Positions 25,802 through 37,241 of a stretch of 64,000 nt of DNA are shown here, piece by piece (position 1 is the first letter of the stretch; each line of letters opens with the position of its first letter). The position numbers were made by a program, and so were the translations under genes. The stretch lies in NCBI RefSeq assembly GCF_016924655.1, contig NZ_JAFFJU010000002.1, positions 806,001 to 870,000 of the forward strand. The letters run 5' to 3'. A model generated the notes under the pieces. It saw only the letters and a list, made by a program, of their open reading frames with translations, made no database searches and was not told the DNA's origin. This stretch comes from Sphingomonas arenae. Lineage in GTDB: Bacteria > Pseudomonadota > Alphaproteobacteria > Sphingomonadales > Sphingomonadaceae.

Positions 25802-26578
25802 CTACGACCGATAGAAGATATGCGCGCCGATCTTCTCGACCCGGCTCAGGCGACGGCCCCAGCTCGGTGCCACATAATCCGCATGGTACCAGAGGACGTC
25901 TTCGGGAAGCGCGTCCGCCAGGCGGTTGGCCGCAATGCGGGCAATTGCCTGGGCATAGCTCCACGACGCACTGGACGCGTTCACCGCCGGGAAGCGGCCG
26001 CCGCGCACGAAACTGAACTGCCAGGGCTGCTTGACCACGCCACACAGGGTGGTCGGATAGCGGCCGCTGCGGGCGCGGTTCATGATGACCTCGGCCACCG
26101 CGAGCTGCCCCGGGAACGGTTCTCCGCGCGCTTCATGGTAGATGGCCACCGCCACGCAGTTCAGCTCCTCGTCGAGCGCCGGCCCCTGCATGTTCGCCCA
26201 GATCAAGGGCCACAGCCCCTCCTGGGTAACGGCAGGCTGGATCGGGGTGGCACCCGCCGGAGGAGTGACGCCGGACTGCGGCCGGACCGCCGAAGAAAGA
26301 ACGGCGGAACGCGGCTGCGCATAGCTCACCGCCGTTCCAGGAGAAGAGACGCCGGGCGTGACCGAGGCGGTCTTCGCACCCGGCTGGGCGACTGCGCCCT
26401 GCAGCTGGTAATCGACCTTCAGCACACCGGCGGAAGCAGCCGCAACCTGCGCCTGCGCCTCACCGGAAGTGGTCATGATCGTGAGGCACACGGCCGCAAT
26501 CGCCGGCACTCGGCCGGCGCTCAGGAAATTGCGCAATTCGTTCTCTGTCCTTCGGCGGCCGAGGCCCCGCTCACCCAT
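25802..26578 (-). CDS. SleB-type cell-wall hydrolase
   Basis: 258 residues. A basic N-terminus and hydrophobic stretch (AGRVPAIAAVCLTIMTTSGEAQA, about 21-43) form a signal peptide. An Ala/Pro/Ser/Thr-rich linker reaches residue 135, then the SleB/CwlJ hydrolase_2 domain: LNCVAVAIYHEARGEP with the catalytic Glu, QLAVAEVIMNRARSG, CGVVKQPWQFSFV and VLWYHADYVAPSW. The family hydrolyses the glycan backbone of peptidoglycan; in non-sporing alphaproteobacteria it works in periplasmic wall remodelling. It is transcribed alone, away from the cupin gene across a 337-bp gap. Confidence 0.88.
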   Translation of the reverse strand: MGERGLGRRRTENELRNFLSAGRVPAIAAVCLTIMTTSGEAQAQVAAASAGVLKVDYQLQGAVAQPGAKTASVTPGVSSPGTAVSYAQPRSAVLSSAVRPQSGVTPPAGATPIQPAVTQEGLWPLIWANMQGPALDEELNCVAVAIYHEARGEPFPGQLAVAEVIMNRARSGRYPTTLCGVVKQPWQFSFVRGGRFPAVNASSASWSYAQAIARIAANRLADALPEDVLWYHADYVAPSWGRRLSRVEKIGAHIFYRS

Positions 26579-26915
26579 CGGCGCTGAACTCAGCGCGGTG
26601 GCAGGCTCCCTCGTCCGTCTTGCCCTGGAGCCGCGATAACGCTCGGCTCACTCGCTCTCGATTTGCTGAGGATGCAGGTAGCGTCGAACCGCGGCAGCTC
26701 AACCCATCCAGCGGTGAGCCGTTGATCCGGCGGGATGAGTGCTCGGAACTTTCCCTAATTGGGACATAGGCTTAGGTCTTGCGAGCACCGCTTGCCTCGC
26801 GCCTCGCTAACCCGAAATCCCAGATGAAGTCGGCGGGTCAAGGGACTAGGATATCGCGCGCCCGGCTTCTGCCGAGGACGTTGGTGGCGTTCACTCCAAT
26901 AGGGCAAGTTGACCC
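26579..26915. other. 337-bp gap between divergent genes
   Basis: This stretch lies between the start of the SleB-type hydrolase (minus strand) and the start of the cupin gene (plus strand), so it should carry both promoters. I see no RNA gene, no member of the repeat families and no convincing -35/-10 pair. The only local symmetry is a small TCCC-TAATT-GGGA palindrome near 26752, in the most AT-rich part. Confidence 0.5.
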
Positions 26916-27431
26916 ATGATCCACTTCGACACGGATACCAAAGGTGCTTTCGCAATCGCGTGCGCGACCGCATGCCTGTGGACCCTGCCCGCAAGCGCGA
27001 CGCCGGGCTCCGGCTTTGCGCCCGGGGGTATTGTCAACGGCCACTTTGGCGAGGTCCAGCTCAATACCGCCGAGGACAAGACCGGCAAGTGGGGCCTGAT
27101 CCTGAAGACGCTCGACGACACCGACATGGGTGTCGACCGCCTATCGATCGCACCGGGCGGTTATAGCGGATGGCACGCCCATCCCGGACCGGTGTTCGTT
27201 ACCGTCACGCAAGGTAGCGTCACCTGGTACGACGGCGCCGATCCGCTATGCCCGGCGCGCACCTACACCGTCGGCCAGTCCTTCATCGAACCGCCCTACA
27301 AGGTGCACAACGCCAAGAACGCCTCGAACTCCGCACCGGCGGAGTATGTGGCGATGACGATCAAGCCCGCCGGCTTCGTGGGTCCGGCATTCCGGTTGGA
27401 CCGGCCCGAACCCAACAACTGCAGCTTCTGA
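26916..27431 (+). CDS. Exported cupin-domain protein
   Basis: 171 residues. The N-terminus (about 1-28) is hydrophobic with ACATACLWTLPASA resembling a signal peptide, cleavage likely near SA-TPG. The rest is a single cupin: GGYSGWHAHPGPVFVTVTQGSVTWY holds the HxH and the first metal-binding motif, and GQSFIEPPYKVHNAKN the second His. Two or three Cys (CPA, NNC at the end) could form a disulfide in the periplasm. Cupins of this kind bind a metal and are often small enzymes or sensors; no substrate can be named. The gene converges on typA. Confidence 0.82.
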   Translation: MIHFDTDTKGAFAIACATACLWTLPASATPGSGFAPGGIVNGHFGEVQLNTAEDKTGKWGLILKTLDDTDMGVDRLSIAPGGYSGWHAHPGPVFVTVTQGSVTWYDGADPLCPARTYTVGQSFIEPPYKVHNAKNASNSAPAEYVAMTIKPAGFVGPAFRLDRPEPNNCSF

Positions 27432-27445
27432 CAGGGAAGCGCCGG

Positions 27446-27462
27446 GGCGGCGTCAGGCCGCC
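27446..27462. terminator. GC hairpin between cupin and typA 3' ends
   Basis: GGCGGC-GTCAG-GCCGCC, a 6-bp stem with 5-nt loop, spans the typA stop codon and lies 15 bp after the cupin stop. No T-tract. It is the only candidate end signal in the 21-bp gap between these convergent genes. Confidence 0.4.
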
Positions 27463-29270
27463 TCGGACTTCCGCGACTGCCGCTTGCGTTCGTGCGGGTC
27501 CAGGAAGCGCTTGCGCAGCCGGATGACCTTGGGCGTCACCTCCACCAGCTCGTCGTCCTGGATGTAGGCGATTGCCTGCTCCAGGCTCATCCGGCGCGGC
27601 GGCGTCAGGCGAATGCCTTCGTCCTTGCCGCTGGCGCGGAAGTTGGTCAGCTGCTTCGACTTCAGCGGATTGACCTCAAGATCCTGCGGCTTGGCATTCT
27701 CACCGATGATCATTCCCTCATAGAGGTCTTCGCCTGGCGAGATGAACATGATCCCCCGGTCTTCCAGGGCATTCAGCGCATAGGCCACGGCCTTGCCCTT
27801 CTCCATGGAGATGAGCACGCCATTCTGCCGGCCGCTGATCGGGCCCTTGTAGGGGCCGTACTTCTCGAACAGCCGGTTCATGATCCCCGTACCGCGCGTG
27901 TCGGACAGGAACTCGCCATGGTAGCCGATCAGCCCGCGCGAGGGGGCCGAGAAGGTCAGGCGCGTCTTGCCGCCGCCCGAGGGACGCATGTCGGTCATCT
28001 CCGCCTTGCGCAGCGCCATCTTCTCGACGACCGTCCCGCTGAACTCGTCGTCCACGTCCACGACCACCGTCTCGTACGGCTCCTCACGGCCGTTCGGGCC
28101 ATCGCGGAACAGGACGCGCGGCCGGCTGATGCTGAGCTCGAAGCCCTCGCGGCGCAGGGTCTCGATCAGCACGCCCAGCTGGAGTTCGCCGCGCCCCGCA
28201 ACCTCGAAGCTGTCATTGTCGTGCGCGACACTGACGCGGATGGCGACGTTGGTCTCGGCCTCGCGCTCCAGCCGTTCGCGGATGACGCGGCTCTGCACCT
28301 TGTCGCCGTCCCGCCCCGCGTAGGGGCTGTCGTTGACCGCGAAGCTCATCGCCAGCGTCGGCGGGTCGATCGGGCGGGCGGTGATCGGCTCGGCCACGCT
28401 CGGCTCGGCAATGGTGTTGGACACGGTCGCCTTCATCAGCCCGGCGATCGCGATGATGTCGCCCGCTTCGGCCGTCTCCACCGGAACGCGCTCGAGCCCG
28501 CGGAACGCGAACACCTTGGTGGCCCGGCCGTCCTCGACCGGGTTGCCGTCGACGTCCAGGGCCTTGATCGGCGAGTTGACGTTCAGCCGGCCGCTCTCGA
28601 CCCGCCCCGTCAGGATCCGCCCGAGGAACGGGTCGCGGTCGAGCAGCGTCGCAAGCATCTTGAACGGACCCTCTGGGTCCAGCGCCGGCGCCGGCACGTG
28701 ATCCACGATCTTCTGGAACAGCGGCGTCAGGTCGCCCTCGCGCACCGTATCCTCCAGCCCCGCATAGCCCGCGCGACCCGAGGCATAGAGCACCGGGAAG
28801 TCCAACTGCTCGTCATTGGCCTCGAGGTTCAGGAACAGCTCGAACACCTCGTCCAGCACCTCGGCGGGGCGCGCGTCGGGGCGGTCGATCTTGTTGACGA
28901 CCACCACCGGGCGGAGGCCCAGGCTCAGCGCCTTGCCGGTCACGAACTTGGTCTGCGGCATCGGCCCTTCGGCCGCGTCGACCAGCAGGATCACGCCGTC
29001 GACCATCGATAGGATGCGCTCGACCTCGGCCCCGAAGTCGGCGTGGCCCGGGGTGTCGACGATGTTGATGCGCGTACCTTCCCACTCGACCGAGGTGCAC
29101 TTCGCCAGGATGGTGATCCCGCGCTCCTTTTCCAGGTCGTTGGAGTCCATCGCGCGCTCCTCCACCCGCTGGTTGTCGCGGAAGGTGCCCGACTGGCGGA
29201 AGAGCTGGTCGACGAGGGTCGTCTTGCCATGATCGACGTGCGCGATGATCGCGACGTTACGCAGGTTCAT
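27453..29270 (-). CDS. typA: Ribosome-associated translational GTPase TypA/BipA
   Basis: 605 residues, full length. G1 motif [14 protein letters not shown] near residue 10, G2/switch [11 protein letters not shown]3 [10 protein letters not shown]4 [10 protein letters not shown] and G5-type segment follow EF-G-like order. Then come domain II (about 205-300), domains III and V, and the TypA-specific C-terminal domain with [15 protein letters not shown] and a basic tail ([22 protein letters not shown] in outline). TypA assists ribosome assembly and growth at low temperature or under stress. It is divergent from a small basic protein gene and monocistronic. Confidence 0.97.
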   Translation of the reverse strand: MNLRNVAIIAHVDHGKTTLVDQLFRQSGTFRDNQRVEERAMDSNDLEKERGITILAKCTSVEWEGTRINIVDTPGHADFGAEVERILSMVDGVILLVDAAEGPMPQTKFVTGKALSLGLRPVVVVNKIDRPDARPAEVLDEVFELFLNLEANDEQLDFPVLYASGRAGYAGLEDTVREGDLTPLFQKIVDHVPAPALDPEGPFKMLATLLDRDPFLGRILTGRVESGRLNVNSPIKALDVDGNPVEDGRATKVFAFRGLERVPVETAEAGDIIAIAGLMKATVSNTIAEPSVAEPITARPIDPPTLAMSFAVNDSPYAGRDGDKVQSRVIRERLEREAETNVAIRVSVAHDNDSFEVAGRGELQLGVLIETLRREGFELSISRPRVLFRDGPNGREEPYETVVVDVDDEFSGTVVEKMALRKAEMTDMRPSGGGKTRLTFSAPSRGLIGYHGEFLSDTRGTGIMNRLFEKYGPYKGPISGRQNGVLISMEKGKAVAYALNALEDRGIMFISPGEDLYEGMIIGENAKPQDLEVNPLKSKQLTNFRASGKDEGIRLTPPRRMSLEQAIAYIQDDELVEVTPKVIRLRKRFLDPHERKRQSRKSEAA

Positions 29271-29370
29271 CAGATTGTCCTTGGAAAAGTCGCGCGGCCC
29301 CTAGCCGAAACCGCGCGTTCCGGCAACCGCGACTCGGCTGCGGCGTTTCTCGGCCGAAAGGAGTCGATCG

Positions 29371-29610
29371 ATGCCGCAGGGAGACAAGGCAGCCTACACC
29401 GCCCGTCAGAAGCGCGAGGCCGCGCATATCGCTGAAGGTTACGAGAAGCGCGGCGTCAGCGAAAAGGAAGCGGAACGCCGCGCCTGGGCGACAGTGAACG
29501 CCCACGAAGGCGGCGGCCGCAACAGCGGCTCGGGCCGGAAGAGCAGCCGCTCGGAAGCTGCAAGGAAAGGCTGGGAGACCCGGCGCAAGCACGCCGCCAC
29601 AAGCCAATAG
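29371..29610 (+). CDS. Small basic conserved protein, 79 aa
   Basis: Starts MPQGDKAAYTARQKREAAHIAEGYEKRG (outline) after an AAAGGAG site 9 nt upstream. It is highly charged, with a conserved-looking N-terminal helix (GDKxxYTxRQKREAxHIxExYExRGVSExEAExRAWATVN pattern) and a Gly/Ser/Lys/Arg-rich tail ending RKGWETRRKHA. Relatives across proteobacteria are sometimes labelled plasmid stabilisation or stress-related proteins, but I know of no proven function and no plasmid gene is near. It may bind nucleic acid, judging only by charge. Single gene between typA and a MarR regulator. Confidence 0.75.
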   Translation: MPQGDKAAYTARQKREAAHIAEGYEKRGVSEKEAERRAWATVNAHEGGGRNSGSGRKSSRSEAARKGWETRRKHAATSQ

Positions 29611-29611
29611 A

Positions 29612-30025
29612 TCAGCGGGGCAGCCGCTCCAGGATCTCGATCGCGCGCTCCAGCGCCCTCAGCTCGCTTTGCGGGATGCGCGCGAACTTGTCTTCCAGCG
29701 CCGGATTTTCCCCGTGCGCCGACGAAAGCCGCGCCTTGCCCTCCCCGGTGAGCCGCAACGCAAGTCGCCGCCGGCTGTCCGGATCTGCGGTCCGCTCGAC
29801 CAGCCCGGCCCGCACCAGCGCGTCGACCGACCGACTGACCGCCGGCGCGCCCCGCCCCACAGCCTTGGCGACGTCACCAAGGGTCGCCGGGGCACGCGCG
29901 TCGATGGCGGAGAGCAAGCGCCGCTCGGCTGCGTCCGTCCGGGCGCTCGGCGTCACCGGAGCAAGCGCCTCGGCGAGCACAGTGAAGCGCGCGGCAAGTT
30001 TCGTCGGGGAAGCTTGCGGGAACAT
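29612..30025 (-). CDS. MarR-family transcriptional regulator
   Basis: 137 residues with a winged helix-turn-helix in the MarR arrangement: LLSAIDARAPATLGDVAKAVGRGAPAVSRSVDALVRAGLVER (outlined) followed by the wing TADPDSRRRLALRLTGEG, in which the conserved DxRRxxLxLT motif is clear. N- and C-terminal helices provide dimerisation. MarR proteins repress nearby genes until a ligand is bound; the likely neighbour target is not evident. It starts 55 bp downstream of the sensor-like gene in the same direction, so the two may be cotranscribed. Confidence 0.85.
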   Translation of the reverse strand: MFPQASPTKLAARFTVLAEALAPVTPSARTDAAERRLLSAIDARAPATLGDVAKAVGRGAPAVSRSVDALVRAGLVERTADPDSRRRLALRLTGEGKARLSSAHGENPALEDKFARIPQSELRALERAIEILERLPR

Positions 30026-30080
30026 GGTTGCACACTAGCAATGATTGCGAAGATCGCAAGCTTGCCGATAGCAATGGCGA

Positions 30081-30974
30081 TCAGCCATCGAGGATAGGCC
30101 TCAGCGTCACGGCCAGCTGGGGTTCGAAGCTGAACGGGTGGGGCACGCCGGGCAGGCGCACGACATAGACCCGCCAGCGTCCGCCGGGCCGCGCGGCCGA
30201 GCGGCCCACGCGGCACTGGTGGAGCACTGGGCCATGCACGCCATCGCTGGCCAGAAGTCGCTGCAGGGCGCCGGCGAATTCCCCGTCTTCCCGCGCGTTC
30301 GCCAGCCGCAGCACATGACCCTCGAGGCGCAGTCCGTCCGCAAGCTCGAACAGGGCTTCCGCCGCCTCTGTCATCGCTGAGACCGATCCGTACCGGTCCA
30401 GCAGCACGGTCGCTTCCGCCCGACCCTGGAGTCCGCTCAACATCATGTCGGCAGCTTCGTGCCCCAGCGCAAGCTGCACTCGCAGGGCCCGCTGCGCGTG
30501 CCGCGCGAGGTAAGCGAAGGACCCGAGCACGTCTGTATCGCACGGTCCTTCCCGGCTCGACCGAAGGAGCGAGATCCCGACGATGCTGCTTGCATCCATC
30601 ATCAGCGCGGACTGGCAGCCGTGCGGCAGGTCGAGATCACTCACCGCATCGTCGTAGAAGCTGCTGCCCCGTTGTTCCCGATACGCCCGGTAGTGCGGCT
30701 CATGCTGCAGCGTCATCGGCCGCTTGGTCGTGTTGATACGCCAGTTCGCCGGCCCGTAGAGCAGGGGATTGTTGAGGTGGCCGTGCGGGTCGTGCAGCTG
30801 GTCCGTGAGCAGGTTCAGCGGCAGCGCAAGCGGCCCGCCCACCCCGATCAGTTGCGCAACCCGCGTGCCGGTCGCCGCCGCCAGCCCGCGCATGGCCACG
30901 GCCCATCCATCCGGGCTGAAGGGCGCGTTCAAGAAGGCAAGCTCCGCCTGACGCAAGCGGGGATCCAGATACAC
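30081..30974 (-). CDS. LuxR-type sensor protein lacking its HTH domain
   Basis: 297 residues that read like the sensory part of the sphingomonad helix-turn-helix (LuxR-type) regulators: AELAFLNAPFSPDGWAVAMRGLAAATG at the start, an LLxGPANWRIN-like middle, LARHAQRALRVQLALG and a PAS-like segment ALFELADGLRLEGHVLRLAN. These proteins normally continue for about 65 residues into a GerE helix-turn-helix; here the frame stops right after VTLRPILDG and no HTH is found before the MarR gene. It could be a natural single-domain partner or a truncated regulator. The call rests on remembered family layout. No enzymatic motif is seen. Confidence 0.65.
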   Translation of the reverse strand: MYLDPRLRQAELAFLNAPFSPDGWAVAMRGLAAATGTRVAQLIGVGGPLALPLNLLTDQLHDPHGHLNNPLLYGPANWRINTTKRPMTLQHEPHYRAYREQRGSSFYDDAVSDLDLPHGCQSALMMDASSIVGISLLRSSREGPCDTDVLGSFAYLARHAQRALRVQLALGHEAADMMLSGLQGRAEATVLLDRYGSVSAMTEAAEALFELADGLRLEGHVLRLANAREDGEFAGALQRLLASDGVHGPVLHQCRVGRSAARPGGRWRVYVVRLPGVPHPFSFEPQLAVTLRPILDG

Positions 30975-30994
30975 GGAAGCTCACCTCCACGCGT

Positions 30995-33058
<2,064 letters not shown>

Positions 33059-33068
33059 GGTCGCTCCA

Positions 33069-33848
33069 TCAAATGGCCGTGCGGCCGTAGCTCTGGTTGT
33101 TGAAAGGGTGGGACGACGACAGCCCGCCATCGACGACCAGGGCGTGGCCGTTGACGTAGCTGCTTTCGTCGGACGCCAGGAACATGGCGGCGTGCGCGAT
33201 TTCCGACGGATGGCCGCCGCGCTTCAGCGGATTGAGATGACCGAGCCGGTCCTCGACTCCCTTGGCCCGCGCCCGCTCATAGACGTACTCGGTCATGCCG
33301 GTCTCGATCAGCCCGGGGCAGATGGCATTCACGCGCACGTTCGAACCCGAGAGTTGCTGCGCGGCGGTCTTCACCAGGCTGATCACGCCAGCTTTCGACG
33401 CAGAATAGGCCGGTCCGCCCGCGCCCGAGCGCAGCCCCGCCACGCTCGCCGTGCAGATGATGGACCCGCCGCCCACCTCCTTGATGACGGGCGCGGCATG
33501 CTTGATCGCCAGAAACGGCCCGATCAGGTTCACCCGCAGGATCTCTTGCCAGTCCTCGACGGATTGCTCGAAGATCGACGCGAGCCCCCCCGAGATCCCT
33601 GCATTGGCAAAGAAGCCGTGCAGTCCCCCATGCTCCTCCCGCGCGATGGAGACGAGGCGCACGATGTCGTCCTCGTTGCCTGCATCGGCAACATGGTCGG
33701 CGCCCTTGAGGTCGGCCCCGATCACCGTCGCGCCCTGCTCCCGGAACAGCTCCGTCGTGGCCTTGCCGATGCCCGAGCCAGCACCCGTGACGATGATGAT
33801 CTTGCCGGCAAGGCGTCCCTGACGAGTCTCTTCGGGAATGATGCTCAT
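33069..33848 (-). CDS. Short-chain dehydrogenase/reductase
   Basis: 259 residues, classical SDR. Cofactor-binding TGAGSGIG near residue 22, an acidic residue after beta 2 (ADLKGAD) that favours NAD(H), NAG in [10 protein letters not shown], catalytic Ser in CTASVAG, and the YSASK pair (Tyr/Lys). The C-terminus has [10 protein letters not shown] and [11 protein letters not shown]. It probably oxidises a hydroxyl group, for example a 3-hydroxyacyl-CoA or alicyclic alcohol, within the CoA-thioester cluster. It is 10 bp upstream of the FadJ-like gene and 2 bp downstream of the next SDR, so cotranscription is nearly certain. Substrate unknown. Confidence 0.9.
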   Translation of the reverse strand: MSIIPEETRQGRLAGKIIIVTGAGSGIGKATTELFREQGATVIGADLKGADHVADAGNEDDIVRLVSIAREEHGGLHGFFANAGISGGLASIFEQSVEDWQEILRVNLIGPFLAIKHAAPVIKEVGGGSIICTASVAGLRSGAGGPAYSASKAGVISLVKTAAQQLSGSNVRVNAICPGLIETGMTEYVYERARAKGVEDRLGHLNPLKRGGHPSEIAHAAMFLASDESSYVNGHALVVDGGLSSSHPFNNQSYGRTAI

Positions 33849-33850
33849 GC

Positions 33851-34630
33851 CTAGAACCCCGCTCCGAACGTGGATCCGCCGTCCACCACCAGCGTCTGGC
33901 CGGTGACGAACGTGGATGCCTCGCTCGCGAGGAAGATCGCAGCCCCGGCCAGCTCCCGCGGCTCACCGATCCGCTTCAGTGCGGCGACCGAGGTGACGCG
34001 CTTCAGGATGTCCGGGTTCTCCCACAGCGCCCGTGCAAAGTCGGTCCGCACCAGCCCGGGCGCGATCGCATTCACCCGCACACCGCTCGGCCCGAACTCG
34101 GCCGCCAGGTTGCGCACCAGCTGCAGGTCCGCCGCCTTGGAGATGTTGTAGGCCCCGATCACCGTCGAGCTGGTCAGACCTCCAACCGAGCTCACGATGA
34201 TGATCGAGCCATTGCCTCGCTCCACCATTTCCGGCGCGACCATGCTGGTCAGCCAGTGGTTGGCCAGGACGTTATTGTCCATGATCTTGCGGAACTGGTC
34301 GTCCGTGATCCCGGCCATCGGGCCGAAATAAGGATTGGACGCCGCGTTGCAGACCAGCACGTCGATTTTCCCGAACTGCCGCCGCGTCTCGTCGACCAGT
34401 GCCTGCAGCGCCGCCTTGTCGGAGATGCTGGCCGCGACCGCGATCGCCCGCCCTTCGCCATGCGCCGCGTTGATGGCGCCTGCCACCTCCTCGCACGCAT
34501 CCTGCTTCCGGCTGGAGATAACCACCCGCGCCCCTTGCGCCGCCATCTCCTCCGCAATCGCCCGCCCGATCCCCCGCGAGGATCCGGTGATGATGGCGAC
34601 CTTCCCGGTCAGGTCGAAGAGTGAGGTCAA
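33851..34630 (-). CDS. Short-chain dehydrogenase/reductase
   Basis: 259 residues. TGSSRGIG at residue 16 with SSRKQD after beta 2 (Arg suggests NADP(H) use), the NAG motif replaced by NAA in [11 protein letters not shown], Ser in IVSSVGG, and the active-site pair in [19 protein letters not shown] and [11 protein letters not shown] close the fold. It resembles DHRS4-like or glucose/ribitol dehydrogenase-type SDRs. The same length as its neighbour but only moderately similar, so not a recent duplication. Upstream sits a 97-bp inverted repeat, which separates it from the acyl-CoA dehydrogenase gene. Role in the cluster is inferred. Confidence 0.9.
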   Translation of the reverse strand: MTSLFDLTGKVAIITGSSRGIGRAIAEEMAAQGARVVISSRKQDACEEVAGAINAAHGEGRAIAVAASISDKAALQALVDETRRQFGKIDVLVCNAASNPYFGPMAGITDDQFRKIMDNNVLANHWLTSMVAPEMVERGNGSIIIVSSVGGLTSSTVIGAYNISKAADLQLVRNLAAEFGPSGVRVNAIAPGLVRTDFARALWENPDILKRVTSVAALKRIGEPRELAGAAIFLASEASTFVTGQTLVVDGGSTFGAGF

Positions 34631-34647
34631 AGCTAATCTCCCTTGGT

Positions 34648-34744
34648 CGCTCGTCCTGAGCGGAGGCTCGCTAGAGCCGTAGTCGAAGGGCGTTGCCCTG
34701 GACCAGCGCCCTTCGACTTCGCTACGCTCCGCTCAGGACGAGCG
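34648..34744. repeat. 97-bp long inverted repeat of the GTCCTGAGCGGA type
   Basis: Outer arms CGCTCGTCCTGAGCGGA and TCCGCTCAGGACGAGCG are perfect 17-bp complements; the inner part again contains GTCGAAGGGCG and CGCCCTTCGAC in opposite orientation. The whole could fold into one long hairpin. It differs in its outer arm from the GCGCTCAC repeats but shares the TCGAAGGG core, so it looks like a second subfamily. It lies between two genes of the same minus-strand unit. Confidence 0.85.
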
Positions 34745-34757
34745 TGGTTCTGGCGTC

Positions 34758-36014
34758 CTACGGCACCTGCGGATCACTCACCGCATGCTTTCCGAACTCG
34801 ATCCGCGCGATGCTGCGGTTGTGCACCTCGTCCGGCCCATCCGCCAGCCGCAGCGTTCGAATTCCAGCCCACGAATGCGCCAGCGGCGTATCCTGGCTCA
34901 CCCCGGCGCCGCCGAATGCCTGCACCGCATCGTCGATGACCTTCAGCGCCATGGTCGGCGCTTTCACCTTGATCATCGCGATCTCGGCCTGCGCGGCCTT
35001 GTTGCCCGCCTTGTCCATCATGTCCGCGGCCTTGAGGCACAGCAGCCGCGTGCAGTCGATCTCGATCCGCGCCTCGGCGACCCGCTGCTCCCAGATCGAA
35101 TGCTCCATCAGCCGCTTGCCGAACGCCACCCGGCTCTGCAGCCGCCGCACCATCAACCCCAGCGCCTCTTCGGCCGCGCCGATGGTGCGCATGCAATGGT
35201 GGATGCGCCCCGGCCCGAGCCGCCCCTGCGCAATCTCGAACCCGCGGCCCTCGCCGAGCAACAGGTTCTCCGCCGGCACCCTCACGTCCTTGAGCTCGAT
35301 CTCCATGTGCCCGTGCGGCGCATCGTCATAGCCGTAGACGTTCAGTGCGCGCTCGACGGTCACGCCGGCAGAGTCCATCGGCATCAGGATCATCGATTGC
35401 TGGGCATGCTTGCGCGCCTCGCGGTCGGTCTTGCCCATCAGGATCGCGACCTTGCAGCGCGGATCGCCTGCGCCGCTGGACCACCACTTGCGGCCGTTGA
35501 TGACATATTCGTCACCCTCGCTTCGGATATCGCACTGGATGTTTGTCGCATCGGAGCTCGCCACCCCCGGCTCGGTCATCAGAAATGCGGAGCGAATCTC
35601 CCCCCGCATCAGCGGCGCCAGCCATTGGTCCTTCTGCGCCCGCGTTCCGTAGCGGTGCAGCACCTCCATGTTGCCGGTGTCGGGCGCCGAGCAGTTGAAC
35701 ACCTCGCTCGACCACAGGATTCGCCCCATCTCTTCGGCGCACAGCGCATATTCGAGGTTGGTCAGCTGCTCGCCCTCGAACGGAAAGCTCTCGTCCACAT
35801 GCTGCAGCGCGCCGCCCGGCGGCATGAACAGGTTCCACAAGCCCTGGCGCTTCGCCACGGGCTTCAGCTCCTCGATCACCTGCAGCGGCCGCCAGCGGTC
35901 GCCGGTCGCCAGCTCACGATAATAATCGCCGACTCGCGGCCGCACATGAGCATCGATGAATTCGCGCACCCGGTCCCGGAAGTGGGCCTGTCTTTCGGTC
36001 AGGTCGAAGTCCAC
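34758..36014 (-). CDS. Acyl-CoA dehydrogenase
   Basis: 418 residues with the three-part fold: helical N-terminal domain ([23 protein letters not shown] outline), beta domain with [18 protein letters not shown] (FAD contact) and [12 protein letters not shown], and C-terminal helical domain with [26 protein letters not shown]. The segment [34 protein letters not shown] is the long-chain/ACAD11-like C-terminal signature. It oxidises acyl-CoA to trans-2-enoyl-CoA in the cytosol and passes electrons to ETF. First gene of the minus-strand unit and divergent from two further dehydrogenases over a 67-bp region. Confidence 0.92.
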   Translation of the reverse strand: MDFDLTERQAHFRDRVREFIDAHVRPRVGDYYRELATGDRWRPLQVIEELKPVAKRQGLWNLFMPPGGALQHVDESFPFEGEQLTNLEYALCAEEMGRILWSSEVFNCSAPDTGNMEVLHRYGTRAQKDQWLAPLMRGEIRSAFLMTEPGVASSDATNIQCDIRSEGDEYVINGRKWWSSGAGDPRCKVAILMGKTDREARKHAQQSMILMPMDSAGVTVERALNVYGYDDAPHGHMEIELKDVRVPAENLLLGEGRGFEIAQGRLGPGRIHHCMRTIGAAEEALGLMVRRLQSRVAFGKRLMEHSIWEQRVAEARIEIDCTRLLCLKAADMMDKAGNKAAQAEIAMIKVKAPTMALKVIDDAVQAFGGAGVSQDTPLAHSWAGIRTLRLADGPDEVHNRSIARIEFGKHAVSDPQVP

Positions 36015-36081
36015 TCGATCACCTCCTACTTTCCGTGCGCGTAAAGTGCGCTAGAACGCATGGCATCGGAGGACAAGTGTG

Positions 36082-37236
36082 ATGGCTGACCTGGATCAAT
36101 TCCGCGCCGAGACCCGTGCCTGGCTCGAGGCGAACTGCCCGGCGGAGATGCGCACGCCGATGCGCTCCGAGGACGACGCCTGCTGGGGTGGCCGCAACTG
36201 GACCTTCCAGTCAGATGCCCAGCGCCAGTGGCTCGAGGTCATGGCGACACGCGGCTGGACCGTCCCCGACTGGCCGAAGGAATATGGCGGCGGCGGCCTC
36301 TCCGCTGCGGAAGCCAAGATCCTCCGCGAAGAAATGCGCAGCCTCGGCTGTCGCAGCCCGCTGTCCAGCTTCGGCATCTCCATGCTCGGGCCGGCGCTGC
36401 TGAAGTACGGCACCGAAGAGCAGAAAAAGCGCTTCCTCCCCGAGATCGCTCGCGGCGAAATCCGCTGGTGCCAGGGCTATAGCGAACCCGGCGCCGGCTC
36501 CGACCTCGCCGGCCTGCAGACCAAGGCTGAAGACAAGGGCGACCACTGGCTGGTCAACGGCCAAAAGGTCTGGACCTCTTACGCCGACAAGGCCGACTGG
36601 ATCTTCTGCCTCGTCCGCACCAGCACCGAATCGAAGCACGGTGGCATCAGCTTCCTGCTGTTCGACATGGAGTCGGAAGGCGTCACCACCAAGCCGATCC
36701 TCCTCATCAGCGGCTATTCGCCCTTCTGCGAGACCTTTTTCGACAACGTCCGAGTCCCCAAGGACCAGGTGGTCGGCGAAGTGAACAAGGGCTGGGACGT
36801 CGCCAAATATCTCCTTGGCCACGAACGCGAGATGATCAGCGGCATGGGCCTGGGCGGCGGCTCGTCCGTGCTCGGCAAACAGGTCGGCCCGATCGACGAC
36901 CCCGCTCTGCGCGCCGAGATCGCCATGTTCGATGTCGATGCCCTCGCCTTTACCGCCATGAGCGAGCGCTTCATCGACCAGCTGAAAGCCGGCGAGGCCC
37001 ACCCGGCCATGCCGTCGATGATGAAATACGCCGGCACCGAGCTCAACAAGCGCCGGCACGAACTGATCATGGCCGCCGGCGGCTCCGAAGCACTCGAATG
37101 GGACTCCGACCGCACGCGCGGCGGCAAGCCCGCCCGCGACTGGCTGCGCACCAAGGCCAACTCTATCGAAGGCGGCACCAGCGAAATCCAGCTCGGCATC
37201 GTCGCCAAGCACATCCTGCGCCTTCCCGGAGCCTGA
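36082..37236 (+). CDS. Acyl-CoA dehydrogenase (FadE-type)
   Basis: 384 residues from ATG; a GTG one codon earlier is also possible, both served by GGAGG. N-terminal domain with RDxRAWLEANCP-like start and VPDWPKEYGGGGLSAAEAKIL; FAD-binding motif CQGYSEPGAGSDLAGLQTKA; VNGQKVWTSYADKADW; C-terminal KYAGTELNKRRHELIMAAGG and SIEGGTSEIQLGIVAKHIL, the end motif of acyl-CoA dehydrogenases that carry steroid or branched substrates in actinobacteria and sphingomonads. It pairs with the next gene, 5 bp downstream. Such adjacent pairs often form alpha2beta2 heterotetramers, an inference here. Confidence 0.92.
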   Translation: MADLDQFRAETRAWLEANCPAEMRTPMRSEDDACWGGRNWTFQSDAQRQWLEVMATRGWTVPDWPKEYGGGGLSAAEAKILREEMRSLGCRSPLSSFGISMLGPALLKYGTEEQKKRFLPEIARGEIRWCQGYSEPGAGSDLAGLQTKAEDKGDHWLVNGQKVWTSYADKADWIFCLVRTSTESKHGGISFLLFDMESEGVTTKPILLISGYSPFCETFFDNVRVPKDQVVGEVNKGWDVAKYLLGHEREMISGMGLGGGSSVLGKQVGPIDDPALRAEIAMFDVDALAFTAMSERFIDQLKAGEAHPAMPSMMKYAGTELNKRRHELIMAAGGSEALEWDSDRTRGGKPARDWLRTKANSIEGGTSEIQLGIVAKHILRLPGA

Positions 37237-37241
37237 CCCGA

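Noticed and set aside
29371-29610. Plasmid stabilisation protein label for the 79-aa basic protein
   Set aside because: No toxin-antitoxin partner, plasmid gene or replication origin is near. The label seems inherited rather than supported, so it was described only by its features.
36015-36081. Direct GTGCGC repeats 11 bp apart in the divergent acyl-CoA dehydrogenase promoter region
   Set aside because: Only two short GC-rich units; the chance of such a match in this composition is high and no regulator is adjacent.
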